DNA of 7,270 nucleotides from Pelotomaculum sp. UBA1371 (GTDB lineage: Bacteria > Bacillota > Desulfotomaculia > Desulfotomaculales > Pelotomaculaceae). The stretch spans positions 1 to 7,270 of the forward strand of contig DBRJ01000052.1 in the NCBI GenBank assembly GCA_002305915.1, written 5' to 3'. The notes under the pieces are model-generated. The model searched no databases. It saw only the letters and a program-made list of their open reading frames with translations, and was not told where the DNA came from. The translations under genes were made by a program, and so were the position numbers. Shown here piece after piece: positions 1 through 6,178 of this stretch (its first letter is position 1; every line of letters starts with the position of its first letter).

Positions 1-1086
1 AGCCTGTCCCGCCTGGCCGGGTTGGACGATATTAAGGTCCTGGATACCATTGGAATGGATTACCCCTGGCACTACCGCAACAAGGCCAGCTTTCACGTGC
101 AATTTGCCGAGGGCTGTTATGAGCTGGGCTACTACGAAGAGGGTTCCCGCACCCTGACCGGTTTTTTTAAAGAAGGCGCAGCCGCCGGCTGCCTGCTTGT
201 GGACAGGGATTTAAACGGGGCCGCGGCGTTCATCAAAAATCTTCTTGATAAGTACGGCAGTTCTGCTCCTGTCAAAGATGGCCGGTTTTTTCGCCATGTT
301 GTCCTGCGCAAGGCTTTTTCCAGCGGTGAGATAATGGCAGTGCTGGTGACCGGGAGCGGTCCGTGGCCGGCGGAAAAAGAATTTGCCGCCGAGCTCATGT
401 CCGGTTACCCCGGGCTTGTTTCGGTGGTGCGCAGTATTAATGACAAGCCTTCCGGGACAGTCTCGGGAAGGCACAACCGCACCCTGGGCGGCCGTGCTTA
501 TATCACCGACTATCTTGGACGCCTTGCTTTTAGAATTTCTCCCTCTTCTTTCTACCAGGTAAACCCGGTCCAGACCCTGGTGCTCTACAAAAAAGTGCTG
601 GCCTACGCGGGGCTGAGCGGGGCGGAAACGGTGGTGGATGCCTTCTGCGGGGTCGGTACAATCGCCCTCTTTCTGGCCGGGCAAGCCCGAAAGGTGAACG
701 GCCTGGAGGTGGTTCCCCGGGCGGTGGAGGACGCCCGCCGGAATGCTGAACTAAATGGAATCAAAAATGTTGAGTTTCACACGGGGGACGTGGCAAGGCT
801 CCTTCCCGGACTGGCCGCCCAGGGGCTGCGCCCGGACGTGGTGGTGCTGGACCCGCCCCGTGCAGGCTGCAGCAGGGAAGCGCTGGATGCGGTGGCTGCG
901 CTGTCACCACAACGGTTGGTTTATGTCTCCTGTGACCCCGGTACCCTGGCCAGGGATCTTGGCCGTCTTACTGAGAGAGGATATCTGACGCGGGAAGTTC
1001 AACCGGTGGATATGTTCCCCTGGACCCGCCACATAGAAAACGTCGCGAGGATTGAGAAGATAAGCCCGGTAAAGGGAATTGCTTAA
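1..1086 (+). CDS. rlmD: 23S rRNA (uracil-C5)-methyltransferase, RlmD/RumA family, 5' end outside the window
   Basis: This cytoplasmic enzyme family methylates C5 of a uridine in 23S rRNA using S-adenosylmethionine. The frame is open from base 1 to the TAA at 1084-1086 (361 codons), so a TTG at 22 is not a real start; the family is usually about 450 residues, so roughly the first 90 (TRAM domain and the first Fe-S cysteines) are missing. Numbering from base 1, Cys64 in GCLLVD fits the fourth Fe-S cysteine. The family FYQVNP motif follows, then the SAM-binding loop DAFCGVGT (residues 213-220) and DPPRAGC (284-290). Catalytic Cys311 lies in VSCDPGTLARD (codon 931-933), and the C-terminal FPWTRHIENV carries the conserved HxE. 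No lesion is visible. Whether the target is U1939, U747 or both (RlmCD) cannot be told from sequence. GC content is clearly higher than in most of the window. Confidence 0.93.
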   Translation, partial: SLSRLAGLDDIKVLDTIGMDYPWHYRNKASFHVQFAEGCYELGYYEEGSRTLTGFFKEGAAAGCLLVDRDLNGAAAFIKNLLDKYGSSAPVKDGRFFRHVVLRKAFSSGEIMAVLVTGSGPWPAEKEFAAELMSGYPGLVSVVRSINDKPSGTVSGRHNRTLGGRAYITDYLGRLAFRISPSSFYQVNPVQTLVLYKKVLAYAGLSGAETVVDAFCGVGTIALFLAGQARKVNGLEVVPRAVEDARRNAELNGIKNVEFHTGDVARLLPGLAAQGLRPDVVVLDPPRAGCSREALDAVAALSPQRLVYVSCDPGTLARDLGRLTERGYLTREVQPVDMFPWTRHIENVARIEKISPVKGIA

Positions 1087-1087
1087 T

Positions 1088-1156
1088 CTATACATAAGCC
1101 GTGGTCCGGTTTCGACCAGTTGCCTTGGAGCGGTACAGTGCTTCATCAGCTTTCCA
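1088..1156 (-). pseudogene. Remnant of the C-terminus of a GGDEF diguanylate cyclase
   Basis: On the minus strand, reading towards a TAG at 1090-1088, 22 codons include ADEALYRSKATGRNR, matching the end of GGDEF domains (typically ADxALYxAKxxGRNR). Upstream the frame is closed by a stop (1159-1157), and no GGEEF active-site motif or other part of the domain is present, so only the tail survives. GGDEF proteins make cyclic di-GMP; this fragment cannot. Its stop codon lies one base past the end of the methyltransferase gene, in convergent orientation. The identification rests on a short but characteristic motif. Confidence 0.7.
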
Positions 1157-1168
1157 TTAACTGACTGA

Positions 1169-1455
1169 GAATCCGGCGGGCCTCCTAAGGTTCGATCGGT
1201 AAAACACTTGTATGTGGGGGCCCCCGGGAGTCGGGAAGTTCAGTATCGTCAAGCAGATAGCCGCCGAAAGCGGCTGGGGCTCCTCGACCTGCGGCTTTTG
1301 CTGCTGAACCCCATCGACCTGTGCGGTATTCCTTATCCCAACAGGGAGACCCGGCAGGCGGACTGGCTGGCTCCTTCCTTTCTGCCCCATGTGGAGTGCG
1401 ACGGCGCTGCCGGTATCATCCTTTATGACGAGATCACCTCCGCCCCACGGGCCCC
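1169..1455 (+). pseudogene. 5' fragment of a MoxR-type AAA+ ATPase gene, frameshifted
   Basis: The fragment carries recognisable parts of a MoxR-like ATPase: a P-loop near 1214-1255, the segment LLDLRLLLLNPIDLCGIPYP (from about 1278), then WLAPSFLP, and a Walker B-like IILYDEITSAP. Two compensating frameshifts are visible. GAPG is read in one frame, VGKFSIVKQIAAESGW in the next, and LLDLR returns to the first. The P-loop has Phe after GK where Ser/Thr is expected, and Walker B has Tyr at a usually hydrophobic position, so ATP binding should be lost. An in-frame TGA at 1166-1168 closes the frame on the 5' side. At about 1445-1455 the ATPase similarity stops, before sensor 1 and the rest of the domain, and runs directly into the DUF2201 remnant. 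In intact genomes these two genes are commonly adjacent. Confidence 0.78.
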
Positions 1456-1629
1456 CTGTTCCAGGAAATCGAAAAACGTAATATCCACCCCTCGTTGATG
1501 GTCTTCCTTACCGACGGATACGCAATCCTGCCCGAGGACCCGCCCCGCTACCCCGTGCTCTGGGTCCTGACCGGAGAAGACAAACCCATTCCCCCCTACG
1601 GAAGCGTGGCCTGCATGTATTTAGATTAG
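1456..1629 (+). pseudogene. 3' fragment of a DUF2201 (VWA-like / predicted metallopeptidase) gene
   Basis: Fifty-seven codons plus TAG match the C-terminal end of the DUF2201 VWA-like family: LFQEIEKRN, then MVFLTDGYA, LPEDPPRYPVLWVLTG and a final PPYGSVACMYLD. The frame differs from that of the ATPase fragment it abuts and has no start codon of its own. The N-terminal metallopeptidase-like half and the first part of the VWA-like fold, including its metal-site region, are absent. Partner ATPases of the MoxR class are normally encoded just upstream, which makes a single deletion spanning the end of one gene and most of the next the simplest explanation. It is judged non-functional. Confidence 0.75.
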
Positions 1630-1734
1630 GGTACCCCTCCCGCCTCAGGTGATTGCAGGAATAGTCGGGATTTTTATCCTTTCCCTGTTTACACGGCAAA
1701 GCTCGGGCTGTGCCCAATAATTCTAAACATAAGA
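1630..1734. other. Short spacer with no convincing gene
   Basis: Between the DUF2201 stop and the terminator there is no recognised gene. A 23-codon stretch from GTG 1649 to TAA 1718-1720 reads as a hydrophobic segment (IAGIVGIFILSLF) like a lone membrane helix. It has no ribosome binding site and is too short to call. Confidence 0.4.
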
Positions 1735-1772
1735 GACACTCCTTTTGCATAAACAAAAGGATGTCTTTTTTT
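1735..1772 (+). terminator. Intrinsic (Rho-independent) terminator
   Basis: A stem pairs GACACTCCTTTTG (1735-1747, C1739 bulged) with CAAAAGGATGTC (1754-1765) around a 6-base loop. It is followed directly by seven T residues (1766-1772). It points rightward and would have ended the decayed ATPase/DUF2201 transcription unit. Confidence 0.8.
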
Positions 1773-1874
1773 ATTTATGCCATTACGCTTAACGAACAAA
1801 AAAACGTGCCAAAGGAAACGACCCCTTGCCACGAAGGGTGAGCTCAACAATACAAACTTGAATTCCCATCCGGC

Positions 1875-1898
1875 ATGCTTTGCACAGTTACAAAGCAT
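1875..1898 (+). repeat. Perfect 8-bp inverted repeat, possible weak terminator
   Basis: ATGCTTTG (1875-1882) and CAAAGCAT (1891-1898) flank an 8-base loop. A short T run (TTTTC, 1898-1902) follows on the plus strand. The surrounding 1773-1931 stretch contains no gene that can be recognised. Confidence 0.35.
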
Positions 1899-1931
1899 TT
1901 TCATATCGCCTGATAATGTTTTCTTAAAAAA

Positions 1932-2285
1932 TCAGATATTTAATCCCGTTATAATATCAGATAACAGTTCAACACCTTTTTTGATTACAGCGGGTTCCAG
2001 ATGCCCATATCCGATCAGCAACTTGCTTTGATGCCTGCCTTTTTCTATGCAATAGCTCTCTACTGGAGTAATATACAGTCCATTTTGCAGGCAGTAGTTT
2101 CTAAATCCCTCATCAAATCGCTTTCCAGGAAAATCGATGGCAACGTGCAACCCGGCAGAGTCTCCATATGCAATCCACTCGCTGCCAAAGGCTCCTTCCT
2201 GACTGGCAGACTGATTGTTTTTCTGCTCCGGTCTATTTATTCGTGGGACTGTGGCAGAAAATGATCCGGCTTTTAAGGCTCTCAT
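1932..2285 (-). pseudogene. C-terminal remnant of a MocR-type regulator (GntR HTH-aminotransferase fusion)
   Basis: The last about 80 codons match the C-terminal subdomain of the fold-type I aminotransferase part of MocR/PdxR regulators: YGDSAGLHVAIDF (residues 40-52), an NGLYITPVESY stretch (68-78), and KLLIGYGHL (88-96) followed by a final helix to the stop. Full-length family members are about 450-500 residues with an N-terminal winged helix-turn-helix and a PLP-binding lysine. None of these is present, and the frame is closed by a stop a short distance upstream. The first about 33 residues do not look like the family. ALKA followed about 29 residues later by FGSEWIAYGDSAG suggests that a small insertion or rearrangement separates two pieces that belong together. 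The fragment should not bind PLP or DNA; a non-MocR class I/II aminotransferase origin is the main alternative. Confidence 0.68.
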
Positions 2286-2311
2286 TGAGGAAAACAGTCT
2301 TTGATGATAAA

Positions 2312-2339
2312 TTGACGTTTAGTTTATGTCAACGTTTAG
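2312..2339. promoter_or_regulatory. Direct repeat ACGTTTAG x2 inside a TTGAC/GTCAA dyad, possible operator
   Basis: ACGTTTAG occurs at 2315-2322 and 2332-2339, a spacing of 17 bases. TTGAC (2312-2316) and GTCAA (2328-2332) form an inverted repeat over the same bases. It lies just upstream of the MocR remnant on its coding strand, and MocR-type regulators are known to bind repeats near their own promoters. That it is a relic operator is inference only. Confidence 0.25.
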
Positions 2340-2368
2340 ATAGATGTAGATCTGTAAACAATATGATT

Positions 2369-2401
2369 ACCGCCAATTAAGGAATTTCCTTTCTTGGCGG
2401 T
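2369..2401 (+). terminator. Strong hairpin, terminator-like, with no gene assigned upstream
   Basis: ACCGCCAA (2369-2376) pairs perfectly with TTGGCGGT (2394-2401), and an inner AAGGA/TCCTT stem (2379-2391) caps it. The sequence after it is T-rich but interrupted (CTTATTATTAA), so termination would be rightward if at all. No plus-strand gene is visible directly upstream. Confidence 0.5.
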
Positions 2402-2518
2402 CTTATTATTAATAGAGTATTACATTTATTAAGATTGTATTAAATCTAAATAAACAATTAATTGTTTCATTGTAATGAGGAGTTCCAGCATGTATAATGA
2501 ATGAAAACAATAACATAT

Positions 2519-2533
2519 TTATTAATATTATAG
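2519..2533. promoter_or_regulatory. Candidate PerR/Fur-type box
   Basis: TTATTAATATTATAG matches the PerR consensus TTATAATnATTATAA at 11 of the 14 specified positions. PerR controls catalase genes in many Firmicutes. It lies about 340 bases upstream of katG, far for direct control, and AT-rich DNA throws up such matches by chance, so support is weak. Confidence 0.22.
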
Positions 2534-2689
2534 AGATTAGAAGGTTATCTTAGAACCAGCTGATTATTAATGAAACCATCCTGCAATGATTAGAGAAAGA
2601 ATTATAAACTAAAATTATTCGGCCCCTTCATATGAAAAGATTGATGCAGGTATGGTAAGGATATTACAACAGAAATAACGAAACCAGAA

Positions 2690-2821
2690 ATGATCTTGAG
2701 GTTGAAAGTCATGTGGACTCAAGTGTGGGTCTATGTAATAATGTATGACTTTAGTATTGATATGGATTTCCTAACATCCGATGAATTAAATAAGTTCGAG
2801 ATTAATGGTGAAAATGTGTAA
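2690..2821 (+). other. Short open frame, possible decayed coding sequence
   Basis: From the TGA at 2642-2644 the frame is open to TAA 2819-2821. The first ATG is at 2690, giving 43 codons. The text around it (DITTEITKPEMILRLK, then SIDMDFLTSDELNKFEIN) reads more like protein than random AT-rich translation. However, the ATG has no ribosome binding site and no family is recognised. It may be the tail of a lost gene, or chance. It ends 50 bases before katG. Confidence 0.2.
2714..2742 (+). promoter_or_regulatory. Possible sigma-A-type promoter for katG
   Basis: TGGACT (2714-2719) and AATAAT (2737-2742) are separated by 17 bases and lie about 130 bases upstream of the katG start. Both hexamers deviate from TTGACA/TATAAT, so this is only the most plausible of several AT-rich options. 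Confidence 0.2.
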
Positions 2822-2857
2822 TTAAAAGGTGTCTGGCCTGATGCAAATATAAATAAA

Positions 2858-2864
2858 AAGGGGG
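2858..2864 (+). promoter_or_regulatory. Ribosome binding site of katG
   Basis: AAGGGGG lies 7 bases before ATG 2872 and fixes this ATG as the start; no earlier in-frame start has a comparable site. Confidence 0.8.
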
Positions 2865-2871
2865 TTTAGTT

Positions 2872-5064
2872 ATGGAAGAAACGAAGAGTCCGGTAACTGT
2901 TCGTACAGGAAGAACCATCTCAGGTGGTGGTGCTTCAAACAAAGACTGGTGGCCAAACCAGCTGAACCTGAAAATTCTTCATCAGAACTCAGAATTGAGC
3001 AATCCTATGGGCAAGGACTTCAACTATGCTGAAGAATTCAAGAAACTTGACCTTGAAGCAGTTAAAAAAGACCTATATGCATTGATGACTGATTCACAGG
3101 ACTGGTGGCCGGCTGATTACGGTCACTATGGACCGCTCTTTATCCGTATGGCCTGGCACAGCGCAGGAACCTATAGAATTGGAGACGGTCGCGGTGGTGC
3201 AGGAGATGGAACACAACGATTTGCTCCGCTGAATAGCTGGCCTGATAATGTAAATTTGGACAAGGCACGCCGGTTGCTATGGCCAATCAAGAAAAAATAT
3301 GGAAGGCAGATCTCCTGGGCCGACCTCATGATCCTGGCTGGAAACTGCGCTTTGGAATCGATGGGAGTCAAGACATTTGGTTTTGCAGGTGGCCGTGAGG
3401 ATGTTTGGGAACCTCAGGAAGATGTTTATTGGGGATCTGAAAGCGAGTGGCTTGGCGACAAGCGCTACTCAGGTGACCGGGAACTCGAGAACCCACTCGC
3501 TGCTGTACAGATGGGTCTGATCTACGTGAACCCGGAAGGCCCCAATGGCCAGCCGAGCGCACTTGCTTCCGGGCGTGATGTTCGGGAGACCTTCGCGCGT
3601 ATGGGTATGAATGATGAGGAGACTGTTGCCCTTATTGCCGGTGGGCACACCTTCGGCAAATGCCACGGGGCCGGTCCTGCCTCCCATGTTGGTCCCGAAC
3701 CCGAGGCTGCTGGAATCGAGGAGCAGGGACTTGGCTGGAAGAGCAGTTTTAAGAGCGGCAAGGGCGGAGATACAATCGGCAGTGGTATAGAGGGAGCCTG
3801 GAAGCCAAACCCGACAAAATGGGACATGGGCTATCTTAACACCCTGTTCAAATACGATTGGGATTTGGTTAAGAGTCCTGCCGGTGCCTGGCAGTGGATT
3901 CCGACAGACCCCGATGCGGCGAATACTGTAGAGGATGCCCACGATCCTGCCAAACGTCATGCACCGATGATGACTACCGCGGACCTCTCACTTAGGATGG
4001 ACCCCATCTTTCGGCCAATTGCAGAGAGGTTTCGCGATAACCCGGAGGAATTCGCGGAGGCCTTTGCCCGTGCATGGTTCAAGTTGACTCACCGCGATAT
4101 GGGCCCCCGTTCACGTTATCTCGGTCCGGAAGTTCCTGCGGAAGAACTGATTTGGCAGGACGCTGTACCAGTAGTTGATCACCAGTTGATTGATGAACAG
4201 GACATCACAGAGCTTAAAGGCAAAATTATCGCTTCGGGCCTTTCTGTATCCCAGTTGGCCGGTGTAGCCTGGGCTTCAGCCTCCACTTTCCGCGGCTCCG
4301 ACAAGCGTGGCGGGGCCAACGGGGCCCGGATTCGCCTTGAGCCTCAGCGGAATTGGGAAGTCAACCAGCCGGACCGACTAAAAACCGTGCTGCAGGTGCT
4401 TGAAAAAATTCAGGCTGATTTTAACGGCGCACAGTCAGGCAATAAGAAGGTTTCCCTTGCCGATCTGATTGTACTGGGAGGATGTGCGGCTATTGAGCAG
4501 GCTGCAAGGAAAGCCGGGCATGATATATCTGTTCCATTTAAGCCGGGGCGAACAGATGCTTCCCAGGAGCAGACCAGCATAGAGTCATTCTCGGTGCTGG
4601 AACCTAAAGCAGATGGGTTCCGCAACTATCAGAAAGCTAAATATTCCGTATTGCCGGAGGAACTTCTGGTTGACCGCGCCCAGTTGCTGACATTGACTGC
4701 TCCGGAGATGACAGTTCTCCTTGGAGGCATGCGTGTATTGAATACCAATTATAACGGGTCTCAGCACGGTGTTTTCACCAAGAGGCCGGAAACGCTCACG
4801 AATGACTTCTTTGTCAACCTTCTGGACATGAGCACGGAGTGGAAACCGGCTTCCGAAGAGGGAGACGTTTTTGAAGGCCGCGATCGTGCGACTGGTGAAC
4901 TCAAGTGGACCGGCACACGTGTCGATTTGATCTTTGGTTCAAACTCCCAGCTCCGGGCAATTGCAGAAATCTACGCTTGCGACGACTCTCAGGTTAAGTT
5001 CGTGCAGGATTTCGTAGCTGCATGGAATAAAGTGATGAATGCAGACCGTTTCGATCTTGTTTGA
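2872..5064 (+). CDS. katG: Catalase-peroxidase KatG, complete
   Basis: This bifunctional haem enzyme disproportionates hydrogen peroxide and also has peroxidase activity. The 730 residues match the family's full length (about 720-740) and two-domain layout, and the ATG has a strong ribosome binding site. The distal haem pocket is Arg92-Trp95-His96 in RMAWHSAGTYR; the Met-Tyr-Trp adduct needed for catalase activity is Trp95, Tyr218 (GLIYVNPEGPNG) and Met244 (FARMGMNDEE). The proximal side is His259 (AGGHTFGK) with Trp310 and Asp371. Arg415 fits the mobile arginine, and Ser304 corresponds to Ser315 of the M. tuberculosis enzyme. The C-terminal, haem-free domain is present to the end. No signal peptide is seen, so it is cytoplasmic. 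It stands alone between non-coding regions with its own terminator, so it is probably monocistronic. Its GC content is far above its immediate flanks, compatible with lateral gain, though not proof of it. Confidence 0.98.
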   Translation: MEETKSPVTVRTGRTISGGGASNKDWWPNQLNLKILHQNSELSNPMGKDFNYAEEFKKLDLEAVKKDLYALMTDSQDWWPADYGHYGPLFIRMAWHSAGTYRIGDGRGGAGDGTQRFAPLNSWPDNVNLDKARRLLWPIKKKYGRQISWADLMILAGNCALESMGVKTFGFAGGREDVWEPQEDVYWGSESEWLGDKRYSGDRELENPLAAVQMGLIYVNPEGPNGQPSALASGRDVRETFARMGMNDEETVALIAGGHTFGKCHGAGPASHVGPEPEAAGIEEQGLGWKSSFKSGKGGDTIGSGIEGAWKPNPTKWDMGYLNTLFKYDWDLVKSPAGAWQWIPTDPDAANTVEDAHDPAKRHAPMMTTADLSLRMDPIFRPIAERFRDNPEEFAEAFARAWFKLTHRDMGPRSRYLGPEVPAEELIWQDAVPVVDHQLIDEQDITELKGKIIASGLSVSQLAGVAWASASTFRGSDKRGGANGARIRLEPQRNWEVNQPDRLKTVLQVLEKIQADFNGAQSGNKKVSLADLIVLGGCAAIEQAARKAGHDISVPFKPGRTDASQEQTSIESFSVLEPKADGFRNYQKAKYSVLPEELLVDRAQLLTLTAPEMTVLLGGMRVLNTNYNGSQHGVFTKRPETLTNDFFVNLLDMSTEWKPASEEGDVFEGRDRATGELKWTGTRVDLIFGSNSQLRAIAEIYACDDSQVKFVQDFVAAWNKVMNADRFDLV

Positions 5065-5096
5065 TAAATCAATCTAATGATAAATCAGTTTTGTCG

Positions 5097-5136
5097 GTAA
5101 ATAAGGGGCAGGGGCAGTGATCCTGCCCTTTATTAC
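5097..5136 (+). terminator. Terminator of katG
   Basis: GTAAATAAGGGGCAGG (5097-5112) pairs with CCTGCCCTTTATTAC (5122-5136) around a 9-base loop, beginning 32 bases after the katG stop. The core GGGCAGG/CCTGCCC stem is followed by TTTATTACCTTATT, a moderate T-rich tail. Confidence 0.8.
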
Positions 5137-5628
5137 CTTATTGAAGCGAGGTAATGCTTTTCGCTGTAAGAGGTTGCAATATATGCATGCAGCCTTAATG
5201 ACAATTCTGACAGTTTGATTCTTGTTATTTACTCTGCTCTGTTGTTTGCAGAGTCCATCACTGGAATGTCCTGGTAGGAGTAGGTGCAAATCACCATTTT
5301 ATATATATAGTATCTTACATCCATTAATATGCATTTTTATTCTGTAAGAACGCTATAAAACCCGAAGCCTGCCGTCTAATCAGGCAGAAAAAAAGAAATT
5401 CCTGGCTTTACTGACCGATTTTTCTATCCCTGGCTGGAGATGGTTTGTTGCCTTTTACAATATATCGATGGGGCTAATAAATGTAATCAGAAATAAATAT
5501 TTAACTCTACTCGTTGGCGGGTGTTAGAATCAAAAAGAGAGAATGGTTGTGACAAAATGTATTACACGGTTTTGAAGTGGTACACCTAAATTTTTATAGG
5601 TGGTGATGCGGAAGGTTTATCGGACTAT
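5137..5628. other. AT-rich intergenic region without a recognisable gene
   Basis: About 490 bases with no credible gene. It contains a 7-bp hairpin (ACTCTGC 5231-5237 / GCAGAGT 5248-5254), a GCCTG/CAGGC dyad near 5367-5385, and a CACCTA/TAGGTG dyad (5583-5588 / 5597-5602). One 59-codon frame (5348-5527) is open but lacks a plausible start and ribosome binding site. No RNA gene was recognised. Confidence 0.5.
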
Positions 5629-5977
5629 TGACCTTGTCCAGTTTTGATAAACGTTAAGGTATCCCTGTTGTTAAACAGGGGATAATGTGAGTGGGGCCAG
5701 GTATTCACGTGAATTCAAGAACTTGTGGCCTGTGGAGTTCTGGATTGAAGAAGTAGCCACAATTACAGTGATGACCGGAGAACTGGGACTCGTCATACAA
5801 CAGTTTGAGGGTGGCTCCCCTAGCACTGCCAACAAAGAAAAGGTAATGGCGTTATTTCCGAAAATATGCCGCCTTAACCCGGTGGTAAGCTAAAGCTTCC
5901 CGAAGGATTAGCGAGCCTGAAGGGGAAAACGCAAAATATAAAAAGCAACAAATTACTTAGCAGAAATCTTTAAAAAG
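5629..5977 (+). mobile_element. Decayed IS3-family insertion sequence: left end and orfA remnant
   Basis: TGACCTTGTCCAGTTTT (from 5629) resembles the TGA...CC...TTTT left inverted repeats of IS3-family elements and lies 58 bases before the orfA start, as is usual. From GTG 5687 the text runs ARYSREFK, then a helix-turn-helix-like stretch ending in TGELGL, then ALFPKICRLNP (the family has FPGKGRLxP). After a TAA at 5891-5893 and frame changes it continues as ENAKYK and KATNYLAEIFKK (5942-5977), the usual end of IS3 OrfA, a DNA-binding protein whose C-terminus helps in multimerisation. At least two frameshifts and a stop interrupt it. No OrfB with the DDE catalytic domain and no right inverted repeat were found, so the element is dead. 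The frame 5687-5893 alone should not be annotated as a functional gene. Confidence 0.68.
5660..5684 (+). promoter_or_regulatory. Hairpin covering the orfA ribosome binding site
   Basis: TATCCCTGTT (5660-5669) pairs with AACAGGGGATA (5674-5684; one G bulged) around GTTA. The 3' arm contains the AGGGG Shine-Dalgarno-like sequence just before GTG 5687, so an mRNA reading in from outside would hide it. Such sequestration is a known device limiting transposase expression. Confidence 0.5.
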
Positions 5978-6163
5978 GTTGTTTATAACTATTGATCCTG
6001 TTTTCGGGTTGTGGGGATGGTTGTTTTCAGTGGCTCACAACGGGCAAAAACTTGGAGTTATTTTCGTGTCTACAACTGCCGGTAAGGGCACTGTTGAGGA
6101 AGTAAGGCCAACAAAAGAAGCCATGCTGGAGAGACGGTTCTTGTTATTAAATAAAATGAATTT
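5978..6163. other. Spacer between the IS remnant and the repeat-protein gene
   Basis: No protein is recognised here. A TTG-initiated frame from 5979 runs on through the next gene in another phase but has no usable ribosome binding site spacing, and its second half simply overlaps the better-supported gene. The promoter of the downstream gene should lie here; no clear -35/-10 pair stands out. Confidence 0.4.
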
Positions 6164-6170
6164 AGGAGGG
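6164..6170 (+). promoter_or_regulatory. Ribosome binding site of the repeat-protein gene
   Basis: AGGAGGG, a near-ideal Shine-Dalgarno sequence, sits 8 bases before ATG 6179 and decides this start. It is the best such site in the window and strongly supports real translation. Confidence 0.85.
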
Positions 6171-6178
6171 TTATTAAC

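Larger units (their letters stand above)
2402..2871. other. AT-rich region upstream of katG, mostly non-coding
   Basis: This stretch is much more AT-rich than its flanks. It holds a perfect 16-base palindrome (AAACAATT/AATTGTTT, 2452-2467), a PerR-like dyad, an imperfect dyad at 2599-2620, and a short open frame ending at 2821. No conserved protein could be recognised in it. The katG promoter must lie somewhere here because nothing upstream is in a position to co-transcribe katG. Confidence 0.6.

Noticed and set aside
211..684. 157-codon minus-strand frame within rlmD
   Set aside because: Antisense shadow of a well-conserved methyltransferase gene; GC-rich codons leave the opposite strand open.
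1208..1498. 96-codon frame as an intact small protein
   Set aside because: Its P-loop region is out of frame and its end runs in the wrong phase through the DUF2201 remnant; it is a pseudogene artefact.
3469..3960. 163-codon minus-strand frame within katG
   Set aside because: Antisense shadow of katG with no ribosome binding site or recognisable domains.
5137..5628. tRNA or other RNA gene after katG
   Set aside because: No cloverleaf, no T-arm consensus (GGTTCRAATCC) and no conserved RNA motif could be found.
5687..5893. 68-codon frame as an intact gene
   Set aside because: It is the first part of a frameshifted IS3 orfA; its normal continuation (ENA..., KATNYLAE...) lies downstream in other frames.
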